In this document: positions 24,567-34,618 of the stretch, in pieces
Layout of the letters: each line of letters begins with the position of its first letter
Position numbering within the stretch: the first letter of the stretch is position 1
From: Epinephelus fuscoguttatus
Taxonomy: Eukaryota; Chordata; Actinopteri; Perciformes; Serranidae
Assembly: GCF_011397635.1 (NCBI RefSeq)
Contig: NC_064761.1
Coordinates: 43,054,143-43,118,142, forward strand
Reading direction: 5' to 3'
DNA length: 64,000 nucleotides
Program-made: the position numbers and the translations under genes
Notes under the pieces: generated by a model
What the model was told of the DNA's origin: nothing
The model's database searches: none
The model's input: the letters and a program-made list of their open reading frames with translations, nothing else

Positions 24567-25749
24567 AGGGAAATTTCGGTTTATTTCAACCTGTCTCCTA
24601 TCGTCCTAAATTTGTTTCAAGTGACTAGTGACATAAAAATAATAGTTAGCATGTTAGCTGTTAGCCTAGATACAGCTGGGGCGCATAGTAGCGTCAGACC
24701 TGTTAAAACGTAAGTGAACGGGCAACCTTCAAGTGCAAAGTTAGTCCACTAAACAAGCTTTTTTTTCCACAAAGACTGCCTCATATCGTTAGGATAAATG
24801 CCAGAGAACATATAGAAAACGACATGTAAATGTGTTGTCTTACCTTAACGGTGTGCTGCCATGTTTGTTTACCATCTAGCTCTGCTTTCCAAAGCGCGGC
24901 CAAAATATCTCAAGAACAAGCAGCGATCTCATAGCGTGCCTGAAATCTCGCGAGCTCTAGATAAAGCCCAGCTGGATACTACTCCAGGTGGAGGTGTCTC
25001 GTCCTCGGTCACATCCAGACCTTGAAAATAAGGCTGCAACCGGTCCCATTCCTTGCAACAGAGGCATTCCTCTTCTGTGGGCACTGGGGCACAGCATTCA
25101 CAGGTATACCACCAATCTCCAGAGCTACGCAGCCTTGCAGCAGCCATTCCTCCTCTCTCGTCCTCTACCTGTTGTGCCTCTCTCTCTCCTCCTCCGTTCT
25201 TCAATTTCACGAAGCTCTTCGTCAGTGTATTCTGGCTCAAATAAATAAGGGCGGCCATCAAACTCTGCAAAATCAAATTCCTCCTCCACAAAGTCGAAGT
25301 CTGGCAAAAAGTCAGCCATTATTCTATAAATCTTTCATAAAATAAATGAATCAACTTTTCAGGCTACTGTCCGGTTCTGCCTTCCAGCTGTTGCTGCTTG
25401 TTCTCGCGATATTTTGGCCGCGCTTTGGAAAGCAGAGCTAGATAGTAAACAAACATGGCAGCACACCGGTAAGGTAAGACAACACGTTTACATATCGTTT
25501 TCTATATGTTCTCTGACATTTATCCTAACGATATGAGGCGGTCTTTGTGGAAAAAAAGCTTGTTTAGTGGACTAACTTTGCACTTGAAGGTTGCCCGTTC
25601 ACTTACGTTTTAACAGGTCTGACGATACTATGCGCCACGGCTGTATCTAGGCTAACGGCTAACATGCTAACTATTATTTTTATGTCACTAGTCACTTGAA
25701 ACAAATTTAGGACGATAGGAGACAGGTTGAAATAAACCGAAATTTCCCT
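24567..25749. mobile_element. 1183-bp foldback TTAA element (Kolobok-like), carrying a P2X7-like ORF
   Basis: The element is flanked by TTAA (24563-24566 and 25750-25753) and its ends are AGGGAAATTTCGG and CCGAAATTTCCCT. The arms are very long: 24567-24924 is an almost perfect inverted copy of 25393-25749 (about 357 bp), separated by a loop of about 470 bp. Removing the element and one TTAA rejoins the surrounding L1 frame as D-L-I-L without a break, which fixes the borders. TTAA target sites and purine-rich AGGGA ends fit the Kolobok superfamily; piggyBac also uses TTAA, so this is an inference. The loop encodes, on the minus strand, the broken ORF at 24929-25319. Confidence 0.8.
24929..25319 (-). 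pseudogene. P2X7-ballast-like Cys-rich domain ORF, frameshifted and truncated
   Basis: From the ATG at 25319 the frame reads MADFLPDFDFVEEEFDFAEF, then YLFEPEYTDEELREIEERRR, an acidic start typical of fish 'P2X purinoceptor 7-like' proteins. Around 25150-25165 a single-base frameshift is needed to continue into GDWWYTCECCAPVPTEEECL, CCKEWD, which has the Cys-x-Cys-Cys ... PTEEE ... Cys-x-Cys-Cys pattern of the cytoplasmic zinc-binding 'ballast' domain. The second frame then runs out at about 24929 in the inverted arm, so the C-terminal half of the domain is missing. There is no receptor channel part. Family recognition is from motif memory and should be searched. Confidence 0.65.
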
Positions 25750-26275
25750 TTAATATTGAAACATTCAACATCTATGTCCAACTGTGTTAGATATAAAATT
25801 ATTCAAATGAAAATTATACATAGGGCTTATATCACACCATATAAGTTAAAATGGATCCAAATGCCTCCCAACTGTGCTGGCATGGCTGTGGTAGGCTTGG
25901 TACTCTCATGCACTTATTGTGGTCCTGCCCAGTGCACATTTTTGGGCTGAGGTAATAAATGTTTTAAAGATGATATTGAATGTTCATATTCCGCAATGCC
26001 CTGCTCTGTGTATGTTGGGAAATAGATTGGAAAATACACACACTCGAAATACACAACGTATTGTTGCATTAGCTTTTCTTTCTGTAAAGAGGACAATACT
26101 TATGAACTGGGAAATCCGTAAACCAGACTGCTGTAACATACAGAACTGGCTAAAGGACTTCTTGGATTTACTTTCGATGGAGAGTGCAGCCTCAACCCTC
26201 AAAGACTATGATAGTGGACAAGGTGCCCCATGGACTCTTATTAGACAATACATGAGCAACAGAATAATAATCTGA
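25750..26275 (+). pseudogene. L1-type ORF2 C-terminal domain, second part
   Basis: Continuation of the same LINE beyond the foldback element. It reads KIIQMKIIHRAYITPYKLKW, the conserved L1 'HR.Y.TP..L' motif, in frame with the left part once 1187 bp are removed. A frameshift near 25900-25920 moves the last part to another frame (VHIPQCPALCMLGNRL ... ALAFLSVKRTILMNWEI), which ends at a stop at 26273-26275. The A-rich tail follows. Confidence 0.8.
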
Positions 26276-26563
26276 CTTAAAAGAATGGAATGTATGAAAT
26301 GATGAGTAGGACATGAATATATGTATGGGGCAGGGTTATTATGTTGAAATCGCTTTAGTGGTTACTGGAAACTGCCCCAGCATCTTCACCCTCAAATGTT
26401 CATCTGTACCAAATCATCTGTTTGTTTGTTTGTAGGCATGCGTGACATTGTAACATATGCTGCTCGGGGTGTTTTGTGGATTGTGTTGTTGTCATCGTCT
26501 ATTGTCTGTTTTGTTTTTTGGAAAATTAAAAAATTATAAATATAAAAAAAAGGGAAGTACATC

Positions 26564-27836
26564 ATACAATTCATGTAACAGGCAGAACTCGACACAGTGT
26601 CCCAGAACATAAGCAACCAACGAACCCAGAGTACCTTGCACGTTATATCTGGATGTGGAAAGTCCATGACCAAACATACGTGACAAAGCTGGAGTGAGAA
26701 TGTGTTGTTGATATCTGCAACCTCAGTGCTAGTTGCCACTAAATCCTACGCTCTTGACCTTTCGGCGGGGGAAATCACAAACTGACCATAATGTGTTTAA
26801 CCCTGGAAAAGAATCAGATAGCAGAGTGTCAGCCCCAGCTGTGACCCTAAAGCAGGACTGGAACATACTGTAAATAAGAAATAACACATTTTCCTTTTTA
26901 CATTTTTCATTTCATCACACTGGTGGTTAATGTTGTGTGATGTTAGTTGTGCAACTGACTATGTTTTATTAAAAATTATCACATAACTGTCACTTGTGGC
27001 CACTGTGGCTGCTGTTTAGCCAACGTTTAATATTATAGTCTCGCTTTAACTTATTTTCTCACAGCATAATCCAAACTGAACCCCGACAGGCTGCAGCTGA
27101 GCCACAAGATGCAGTGCACACTCCAAAACAACCCACCTGTGTCTACCAAACATAAACTATGTGTCATAACAGATAACAACCCTCTGTGCCTCCTGTGTCA
27201 TCTTTAAACCTTACAGATAAACTGCAGAGAGGGTTAAACAAAGGGTTAAATGTATCACGTTCTCAGGGGAATGAAGCTAATCCAAAACGGTGGATTATGT
27301 AAGGGGAACCTTAGCCCTGGCTAATCCTTCGCTCCTGTCTCACTGTTACACTGTTCTTTGATGGCTGGTTTGTAGTGGAGACGACAGGGAGTCAGGTGAA
27401 TGTTCCCCTGAGAGCAACAGGAGCAATGCTTTCCACTCACCATCAGACTGTGTTCGAGTACAAACATTACATTTAATCGACATGAAGAAAGCAGCATTTT
27501 AAGTGGACCAGCGAGTACGATTATTTACACATGTGGACATCCCTGTGGCTGGGAGGTTGCTCGGAGCATTTTCCACTTCATGAATGCCCCGTCATCTCCT
27601 GCTGCACATTAGTTGCTAGCTAATCGTGGGATTGAGGGGCTTCTGTTTGCATGCGGACTTAGCTGCTGAACTCGTGTCTTTATGTCTGTCAGACTAAATG
27701 AGCTGTGCATGATGTCATGTTCAATTCATGCTCGTGCCTGCGGGGAAATAGAGGACAGATAAAGAATACTGAGCAGTATGATAAAGAGTGTCACGCATGG
27801 GAATCATATGCTGACACATTTCATGTTGTTTCTAAC
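26564..27836. other. No gene seen
   Basis: Spacer between the LINE and the SINE. No splice-bounded frame, RNA gene or repeat boundary was recognised. Confidence 0.5.
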
Positions 27837-27852
27837 AGGAGAAAGTTTGTGC

Positions 27853-28053
27853 GGGGCGTCGGTAGTGTAGTGGATAGTGCCGGTGCCCCATGTACAGAGG
27901 CATTGCCTCGCTGCAGCGGCCGCGGGTTCAAATCCGGCTCGTGGCCCTTTGCTGCATGTCAGTCCCCATTCTCTCTCTCTGTCTCCCCATTTCACCTTCT
28001 GTCCTGTCAATGAAGGCAAAAAGCCAATAAAAATAAAACAAAAATTTAAAAAA
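27853..28053 (+). mobile_element. tRNA-derived SINE with target duplication
   Basis: The 5' part has RNA polymerase III promoter boxes: an A-box-like TAGTGTAGTGG at about 27862-27872 and a B box GGTTCAAATCC at about 27926-27936. A tRNA-unrelated body follows (CTTTGCTGCATGTC ... CTCTCTCT) and an A-rich tail. It is flanked by AGGAGAAAGTTTGTGC (27837-27852) and AGGAGAGAGTTTGTGC (28054-28069), a 16-bp duplication with one mismatch. This is a common percomorph-type SINE and fairly young by the good duplication. The tRNA-like head cannot fold into a normal tRNA gene. Confidence 0.9.
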
Positions 28054-28069
28054 AGGAGAGAGTTTGTGC

Positions 28070-29190
28070 ACATGCAGAGAGGCGGGATTCCTAGTTTAAT
28101 CGCCTGGTTGGGTCTGATAATGAGATAATCGGGCAGTCCTCCACCCCTCTGTCCTTGGCTGACCACTCACACTCCCATCCATTGGCCTCCCCATTGGCCT
28201 CTGCAACCAGAGCCAACAACCAACTGGCTGCGAGGGGAATTTTAAGGCAGAGGACTAGTTAATTATGCTAATCCACGAAACTGATAAGGAGACGGTTTTA
28301 AAAATTTAAAACCTCTGGAAACACACACACGCTGAGGCAGTGTGCTTCAGAGGGAGACGGGCTCCGTGAGAAAATATGAGACTGTTTTGTCAGCAGATAG
28401 ATGAAGTTGAGGAAATAGAGAAAGAGGCGTAATTAAGCTCTTCCATTTTTCCCATTGATTTCCATCTCTGCGTAATATTCAAATCTCCAGTCTCCATTTT
28501 CCCTTCAAATACTAAACAGAATTGTTATATTGAAAATTTGACTAAATTCTCTGGATGCTGGACTCTTCCTCCCCCCACTCAGTGCTCAGTTCCTCCTCTG
28601 TTGCTGGTATGCTGCTGGCCTTTCCCCTCTCTTCTTGTTAACTGATGTCTGTGGGCGGATAACACTGCTTCACTGATCCACAACTCATAACACACCACTC
28701 ATCTTTTTTTCCTCCGTTTCTGTCTCATCTCTGCCCAAAACCAGCTCTGCACCCGATAATTCTTGTTGTGCTCAAACACGTCATGACTGCCTTTTGGATT
28801 TTGGATTCTAGTGAGCAGCACCCAGCAGACTTTTTAAGTTCCCTCTCCACCAGGCTGATTCTGAACTCATTTTTTTTTTACGATCAGCGACCAAGAGCCA
28901 GCTTTCACTGGATTTATAAGCCTTTGCTGTGGGACTAGTTAACTGTTCAAAGCAGCATTTTGTAAAACTACAAAACAGGGCGTAAATCTGAGAGTCTGGA
29001 TGTATGGAAGCAAAACAGTGACACAGGTACAACACTGAATATTTAATATTGACACTGAATTCATAATATTGAATTACTGTGATTGTATGTAAACCATGTG
29101 CTGAAATTAATTTGTTCTGAATTCTCTTCTGGAATTAAATTATGAAATTATGAAAGTATTGATTTGCAATTTAAAAAAGGGAATCTGAAT
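28070..29190. other. No gene seen
   Basis: No supported exon or transposon recognised; a short AC run lies at 28321-28330. Confidence 0.5.
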
Positions 29191-29191
29191 A

Positions 29192-29815
29192 TACACTCAT
29201 CAGCCACTTTATTAGGGACACCTTGCTGGTACCAGGTTGGACCCCCTTTTTAATTCTTGGTGTCACAGACTCAACAAGGAGCTGGAAACATTCCTCAGAG
29301 ATGTTGGTCCATATTGACATGATGACATCACACAGTTGGTCCATGATGAGAATCTCCCGTTCCAGCACATCCCAAAGGTGCTCTATTGGACTGAGATCTG
29401 GTGACTGTGGAGGCCATTGGAGTACAGTGAACTCATTGTCATGTTTGAGATGATGTGAGCTTTGTGACATGGTGTGTTATCCGTTAACCAGTGCTTATTT
29501 GACTTCCTGTTGCCTTTCTATCATCTTGAACCAGTCTGGCCATTCTCCTCTGACCTCTGGCATCAACAAGGCATTTTGGCTCACTGGATATTTTCTCTTT
29601 TTGGGACCATCCTCTGTAAACCCTAGAGATGGTTGTGCTGAAAATCCCAGTAAATACTCAGACCAGCCCGTCTGGCACCAACAACCATGCCACGTTCAAA
29701 GTCACTTCAATCACCTTTCTTCATCATTCTGATGCTGCGTTTGAACTTCAGCAGCTCGTCTTCACCATGTCTACATGTCTACATGCACTGAGCTGCTGCC
29801 ATGTGATTGGCTGAT
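29192..29815 (-). mobile_element. Tc1/mariner element with internal deletion
   Basis: Starts with the terminal-repeat sequence CATCAGCCACTTTATTAGGG, a hallmark of a common fish Tc1-like family. The minus strand encodes a transposase whose middle is missing: C-terminal part at 29171-29470 and N-terminal helix-turn-helix part at about 29500-29730, joined across a deletion near 29480-29500. The right-hand terminal repeat is missing; the sequence passes at about 29815 into a SINE fragment. Confidence 0.85.
29195..29470 (-). pseudogene. Tc1/mariner transposase, C-terminal fragment
   Basis: The minus-strand frame contains LQWPPQSPDLSPIEHLWDVL, the catalytic-domain motif around the last acidic residue of the DDE triad in Tc1 transposases, then ISEECFQLLVESVTPRI, the typical C-terminus. 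The first two catalytic Asp residues lay in the deleted middle, so the copy is inactive. The final residues read into the terminal repeat. Confidence 0.85.
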
Positions 29816-29905
29816 TTGCCTTTAATTGATAGGACAGCTAAGCGCGAAGAGAGAGGGAGCGACATGCAGCAAAGGGTGGCAGGCTGGAATCGAAATTTGT
29901 ACATT
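29816..29905 (-). mobile_element. Truncated tRNA-SINE fragment
   Basis: On the minus strand it contains GATTCCAGCCTGCCACCC and TTTGCTGCATGTCGCTCCC, the B-box and body words seen in the complete SINE at 27853-28053, then a CTCTCT-rich part and TTATCAATTAAAGGCAAATC-like tail. The tRNA head and flanking duplications are not visible. It abuts the broken Tc1 element. Confidence 0.6.
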
Positions 29906-31950
29906 GGACGCCTGCTCTCTCCACTAATACCAATTGAATTTGCACAGCTTGAATCTTTTTTTTTTTTAAATTCTGAAACTTGAATTTTTTTGGATCTAAA
30001 TTTCTGAACATTCAAGAATTATATATTCAAATTTATCTTTTGAAATTGCAAATTATAAAATTAAATATTTTATTTAAGAGGGAAATAGAACAAATAATTT
30101 TAGATACATGGTTTTCAAAGTAAAAGATTTACTGCTGTGAATTTACTGGCGTTTACAGTAAATATTAAGTAATCAGAGGTTGTTGAAATTCAGGTACTTG
30201 TGCCTCTTATTTGCTTCCATAGACTGTATCTGTTGTGTTTGTTTGTTTTGTTCTTTGCTTGGGGACTCTTTTGAGGAAACTGTTTTGTCTCTTTCTATCT
30301 GTAGCAGTGTAATGCAGGTAACCCTGCGAGTCCCACAACAGTCAAAGTGCAAAACTGCCTCTGCAGAAACCAGGAGAGCTCAGCAGTGCAGCTCTGCCTG
30401 CCAGAAGTCGTGTTGCACTGTGGAGACAGTTGAGGATACTAAACCTAAGGGGGGAGAGAGGACGCTGGATCATCAGGAGTATCAGCCTCCTTCACCCTCC
30501 TAACTCCCCATGTCTTATTGCTTCTCTCTCTGACATGCAGCCTAAATGTTCCACTTCTACATATCAGTGTATTCCAGGTACAGCTGATGGTGAGGCATGC
30601 TGTACTCACCTCAGAGGACAAAGCTTGCAGCCTTCTCACACACAACAACAGAGACCTGCAAACCCTGAGAACTACCAGAGGGCTGGCTTCTCACTCTGTC
30701 AGATCTCTCCGAAGAAAATTATCCCTCCAGCTTCCCAGAGGCATCAAAGGGGCGAGCAGAGGATGCAAAAAGAGACAGCAGGCAAGAAAGAAACATAAAG
30801 TTTTCAGTGCCTGTTTAGTTCTAGTTGTCTAGTTTTGTGCCAAATATATTTCCTGTGTAAAACAGCTCCTGGAAAATGGCGCCTCAATACAACAACATCA
30901 TCTTTTATTTATATAATTCTGCTTCTTGGACTGCTGAAAAATACATCATTCCTGTAATGTAATATGAATGCACTGAAAGGAAATTCAGAAGTAATAATAA
31001 TAATAATAATAATAACAGCTGTTAGGGTGTGATGTGAGCTTGTAGTGGGACTGAGAGTTGACTGCAGAGTTAACTGACTTCAAGGCATATACACTGATAG
31101 AGAGACACAGGGAGAAAGAAAGAGAGGGGGAAAGAGAGGTGGGAGAGAGCCACAGAGGAGGGGGATAGGGGAGAGATCGAGTATCTGAGGGAGTATAATT
31201 AACTCCATGGTCTGCCTCTCTGCAGGCCTGCGGCATAGTGCTCTAAAATGCTGATTCAGTACACAGATAGACAGAGTAGCACGGGGAGGGAGAAGGGGGA
31301 GGGAAGGGGATGCAGTAAGAGAGAGAGGGAGGAGAGTGTGTGTTTGAATGAGGAGAAAATGTGAAATGAAGTAATAGATAGCTCAGCGGGACAAAAAGTA
31401 CCAAATGATGAAAGCAAAGAGTAAACGGCGAAGGCAGGAGTGAGAGTAAAGCTGCTTAAATTAAAGTAATACATGCAAGATCCATTACATAAGATTCTCT
31501 TCACAGTTACAGTGGGTATATACAGCGGGTAGGTATACTTTATAATGTGAAGCAGGTTAACTGCAGTCAGCGGTTGACTTTACTGAGCGCTAAATATCTG
31601 CAGATGCTTCAGAGACAGCAGTGCAAAACCTCACTCTGCGCTATCAAGAGGAGAACAGCGACATCTAGAGGTGCAACAAGAGACCTGCTCTGCACTGAAT
31701 CGACTGCAGAACTACCAATATCTTGTTCCTGTATGTTTTTACACAGAAGAATGAGAGGAGCACACTTCTCTCCTCATGTGCAGATGAGATCCTGCAGATC
31801 AGTGTGACTCTCACCGCTGAATTCAGTGTAACAAAGTTGGCTGGTCCTAAATGACACAAAGATGTGATAGACAAGATGTCCCTTATCGGACATTCACATC
31901 ACAGGACCCCATCAGACTCACACTGCTATCTGTCCTATGTTTTAAGTCGT
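29906..31950. other. Spacer, no confirmed gene; (TAA)n at 30991-31015
   Basis: Mostly unremarkable, with a purine-rich (GA-type) stretch at about 31100-31340 and a (AAT)n microsatellite at 30991-31015. Frames at 30430-30832 overlap each other and contain basic stretches but no recognised domain. Confidence 0.45.
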
Positions 31951-31964
31951 ACAGGTTTAATTAT

Positions 31965-32665
31965 CCATCCATCCATCCATTTTCATCCGCTTATCCGGGG
32001 CTGGGTCGTGGGGGCAGCAGGCCGAGCAAAGCACCCCAGACATCCCTCTCTCCGGCAACGCTTCCCAGCTCTTCCTGGGGGACCCCAAGGCGTTCCCAGG
32101 CCAGACGAGATATGTAATCCCTCCAGAGTGTTCTGGGTCTGCCCCGGGGCCTTCTACCAGTGGGATGTGCCCCAAACACCTCCAGCTGGAGGCGCCCAGG
32201 AGGCATCCTAGTCAGATGCCCAAACCACCTCAACTGACCCCTTTCAACGCGAAGGAAGGTTGTTCACGAGTGAGGGTAGAATGGAGTGTGAGATGGATCG
32301 GCGGTTTGGTGCAGCTTCTGCAGTGATGCGGGCGCTGCGCTGGTCCGTCCTGGTGAACAGGGAGCTGAGACGGAAAGCAAAGCTGTCGATTTACTGGTCC
32401 ATCTGCGTCCCAACCCTCACCTATGGTCATGAGCTCTGGGTAGTGACCGAAAGAATGAGATCGCGGATACAAGCGGTGGAAATGAGTTTCCTCTGTAGGG
32501 TGTCTGGGCTCAGCCTTAGAGATAGGGGGAGGAGCTCAGACATCTGGAGGGAGCTCGGAGTAGAGCCGCTGCTCCTTTGCATCGAAAGGGGTCAGTTGAG
32601 GTGGTTCGGCCATCTGATCAGGATCCTCCTGGGCGCCTCCCGCTGGAGGTGTCCCGTGCACGTCC
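31965..32665 (-). mobile_element. LINE 3' end with twin-priming inversion (RTE-like)
   Basis: Flanked by a perfect 13-bp target duplication, CAGGTTTAATTAT (31952-31964 and 32666-32678). The minus-strand part (31965 to about 32245) encodes LRWFGHL-type residues MRWFGHLTRMPPGRLQLEVF and GRRPRGRPRTLWRDYISRLA, and ends in a (TGGA)n tail. The adjoining part (about 32247-32665) is in the opposite orientation and encodes more upstream residues of the same protein (EGRMECEMDRRFGAASAVMR, VPTLTYGHELWV, QLRWFGHLIRI). An inverted upstream block inside one target duplication is the expected product of twin priming during retrotransposition. The clade (RTE/Expander-like) is from memory. Confidence 0.8.
32260..32650 (+). 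pseudogene. LINE reverse transcriptase thumb/C-terminal fragment, inverted block
   Basis: A continuous plus-strand frame reads FGAASAVMRALRWSVLVNRE, LRRKAKLSIYWSICVPTLTY and GHELWV, the well-known region just after the reverse transcriptase palm in fish LINEs, then VSGLSLRDRGRSSDIWRELG and QLRWFGHLIR. It is open for more than 120 codons but is only a fragment trapped by the inversion. Confidence 0.8.
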
Positions 32666-32906
32666 CAGGTTTAATTATATCTCGGAAAAACCTTTATTTT
32701 TTGTGCACCACACACATGGAATTATCTACAATGCAGTCTCAAGATGAACTCTCTCACTACTCAATGGCAGTGATCTCAAAGCACCTCAGTGTGCAATTGT
32801 TTCTATTGATTATTGTCGATTTTTGATTTGTTAAACTTTGTGTATTTTTTCCTGTATCTGAACATCATGGCAAATTAGCAAAACCTTAAAGATTTTCAAA
32901 GCTTAA

Positions 32907-33552
32907 AGGTCCAGTGCAATCAGAGGGATATATTGGCAGAAATGGAATATAACAAGTATGTTTTCCTTAGTGTATAATAACCTGAAAATAAGAATAATTG
33001 GATTTTCGTTACCTTAGAATGAGCCGTTTACATCTACATAGGGTCCTTATCTACAGAGTCTGCCATGTTGCATTGCCATGTTTCTACGGTAGCCCAGAAT
33101 AGACAAACCAAACACTGCTCTAATTAGGGCCATTCATGTCTTCGCTTCAGCCAGCGTAGTTAGAAGCCTCTCTGCAACGAGCAGCATCAGAAAAACACTG
33201 ATATTTATTTGACATGGAATTGTTTATTCAGTGTTTTTACCGGTTTAAATGACCAGGTCTATTTTTATTATTATTTTTATTATTGATAATTCCGCTCACA
33301 GTAAAAACCTCCTGAACGCCGGCATCAGAAAGTATCTGGCGCTGGGCAAGTGACCTTCTGTGCCAAACAGCATATAAAGAAACAGTGAAACAGTGATGTG
33401 TCATGTGAGCTGCTTGCAGTGTTCACCTGGTCTGTTTGTTTTGGAGAGGAAGAGACCTCTGCAGATAAATCAGCTCCTGGTAAAAACTTCCTGAACAAAG
33501 AACACTGGAAGAATTCTAACTGGGAGAAGTTTCATCTGTTGGCATTCTGCAA
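32907..33552. mobile_element. TTAA-type repeat family C, copy 2
   Basis: Preceded by TTAA (32903-32906); starts AGGTCCAGTGCAATCAGAGG. It shares blocks with the copies at 23148 and 51635: 'ttaccttagaatgag', 'tctgccatgttg', 'gaaacactg' and 'gaagagacctctgcagat'. Near 33549 it changes abruptly into an unrelated repeat sequence, so the right end is lost. No coding content. Confidence 0.6.
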
Positions 33553-33591
33553 TGAATATTGCGGAGGGCGTGGCTCATCACATAAAGGTGT

Positions 33592-34618
33592 TCTACTATT
33601 TGCTTTTACCCACTTGGTCATTAAATCCTCATTACTTATAATTATCAAATCAAAGTTAACATTGTGTAAAAACTTTCTGAAAGCACCAGTAACAAAGCCG
33701 ACAATATCGTCACAACAGCACTGTATTTGGTCAGAGATATTTGATTTTAACCATATTGCCCCTAATTAATATGAACAACAGTCACTGGTTAAATTCACTT
33801 TATTTATTTTACAATGAAAAACTGTTGATGGCTTCACTGAATTGGGCTGAAGGCAAAAACCTCAGAGACGAATAATTAATTAAACCTGCTTCGCTAAACA
33901 CCACCAGAGGACAGTAAACACATCATGTTTGTTTTCCGATAATGAAGAACCAATCCTTCTTCTTCTTTCGTGGGGGGGTCATTATTTCCCTCATTTTGTT
34001 TGTATGCTCAATTTTTATATACAAACTGGCAGCAGAGTCTGACATTTGTTCAAATCAGATCCATGGAGTCAAACATTTCTTCATTATTTTGTATTGTTTA
34101 TTTATATGGCTTCAAATAGAAATTTTCTAGAAATTAGATTAAATAAAAGAGTGATTGTTGTCTTTGTGATCAAGTGCCAGCATATGCAGACACATTTAAG
34201 GCAGGCTGATGATACGGGGCTCCTTAAAGCCCTCTGTGTTGAGACTGTTTCACATGAAACAATGTGCAAAGTAAAAAGTCACCGTTGACACTTAAACATC
34301 TGTAGTGTGTATGTTACAATATGACACAACCAACAAGGATACAAGGTGCATTCTTTTTTCATTTAAACACATCAACAAGGTTTGCAACAGCAGCATTAAA
34401 GCATTCATACATTTGAGTCTGTTCAGATTTCTGAGATGACACCGTGTGAAGAGCTGCTTATAATCAGTAGTGTGAAAATATGTGGTGTAAACATGATGAA
34501 ACGGATCACATAGAGGACATATAGCAGTACATGTTCAAGTCCCTGAAAGTATCCCTTGTACCTTTCACAAGCTCAGCAGTGAAGGTTTGTGCTTCCTCGC
34601 TGCGGCTGCTCTTCTCTG
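33592..34618. other. Spacer / probable 3' UTR side of mmachc
   Basis: No exon was recognised. The part adjoining 34619 must include the 3' UTR of mmachc on the minus strand; I cannot place its end, although a minus-strand AATAAA occurs at about 34098-34103. Confidence 0.4.

Larger units (their letters stand above)
23612..26547 (+). mobile_element. 5'-truncated L1-clade LINE with intact target duplication
   Basis: The insertion is bracketed by AAAAGGGAAGTACGTC (23596-23611) and AAAAGGGAAGTACATC (26548-26563), a 16-bp target-site duplication with a single CpG-to-CpA change. Inside is the C-terminal part of an L1-type ORF2, then an A-rich 3' tail (26523-26547). The ORF2 is split by a separate 1183-bp foldback element at 24567-25749, which must have arrived later. 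Without it the LINE fragment is about 1.75 kb. L1 and related Tx1 elements of this kind are well known in teleosts. Confidence 0.85.

Noticed and set aside
24929-25319. Complete P2X7 receptor gene
   Set aside because: Only the Cys-rich cytoplasmic-type block is present, with a frameshift and truncation, inside a transposon loop; there is no channel domain.
27853-27940. tRNA gene candidate from A-box and B-box sequences
   Set aside because: The sequence does not fold as a tRNA, is followed by a SINE body and A-rich tail, and is bracketed by target duplications.
27804-28166. 120-codon minus frame and overlapping plus frames
   Set aside because: They lie over the tRNA-derived SINE and its flanks; the sequence is explained by that element.
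30430-30832. Two overlapping plus frames with basic stretches, possibly the start of a LINE ORF
   Set aside because: No endonuclease or reverse transcriptase motif follows and the frames compete; the resemblance is too weak to call.
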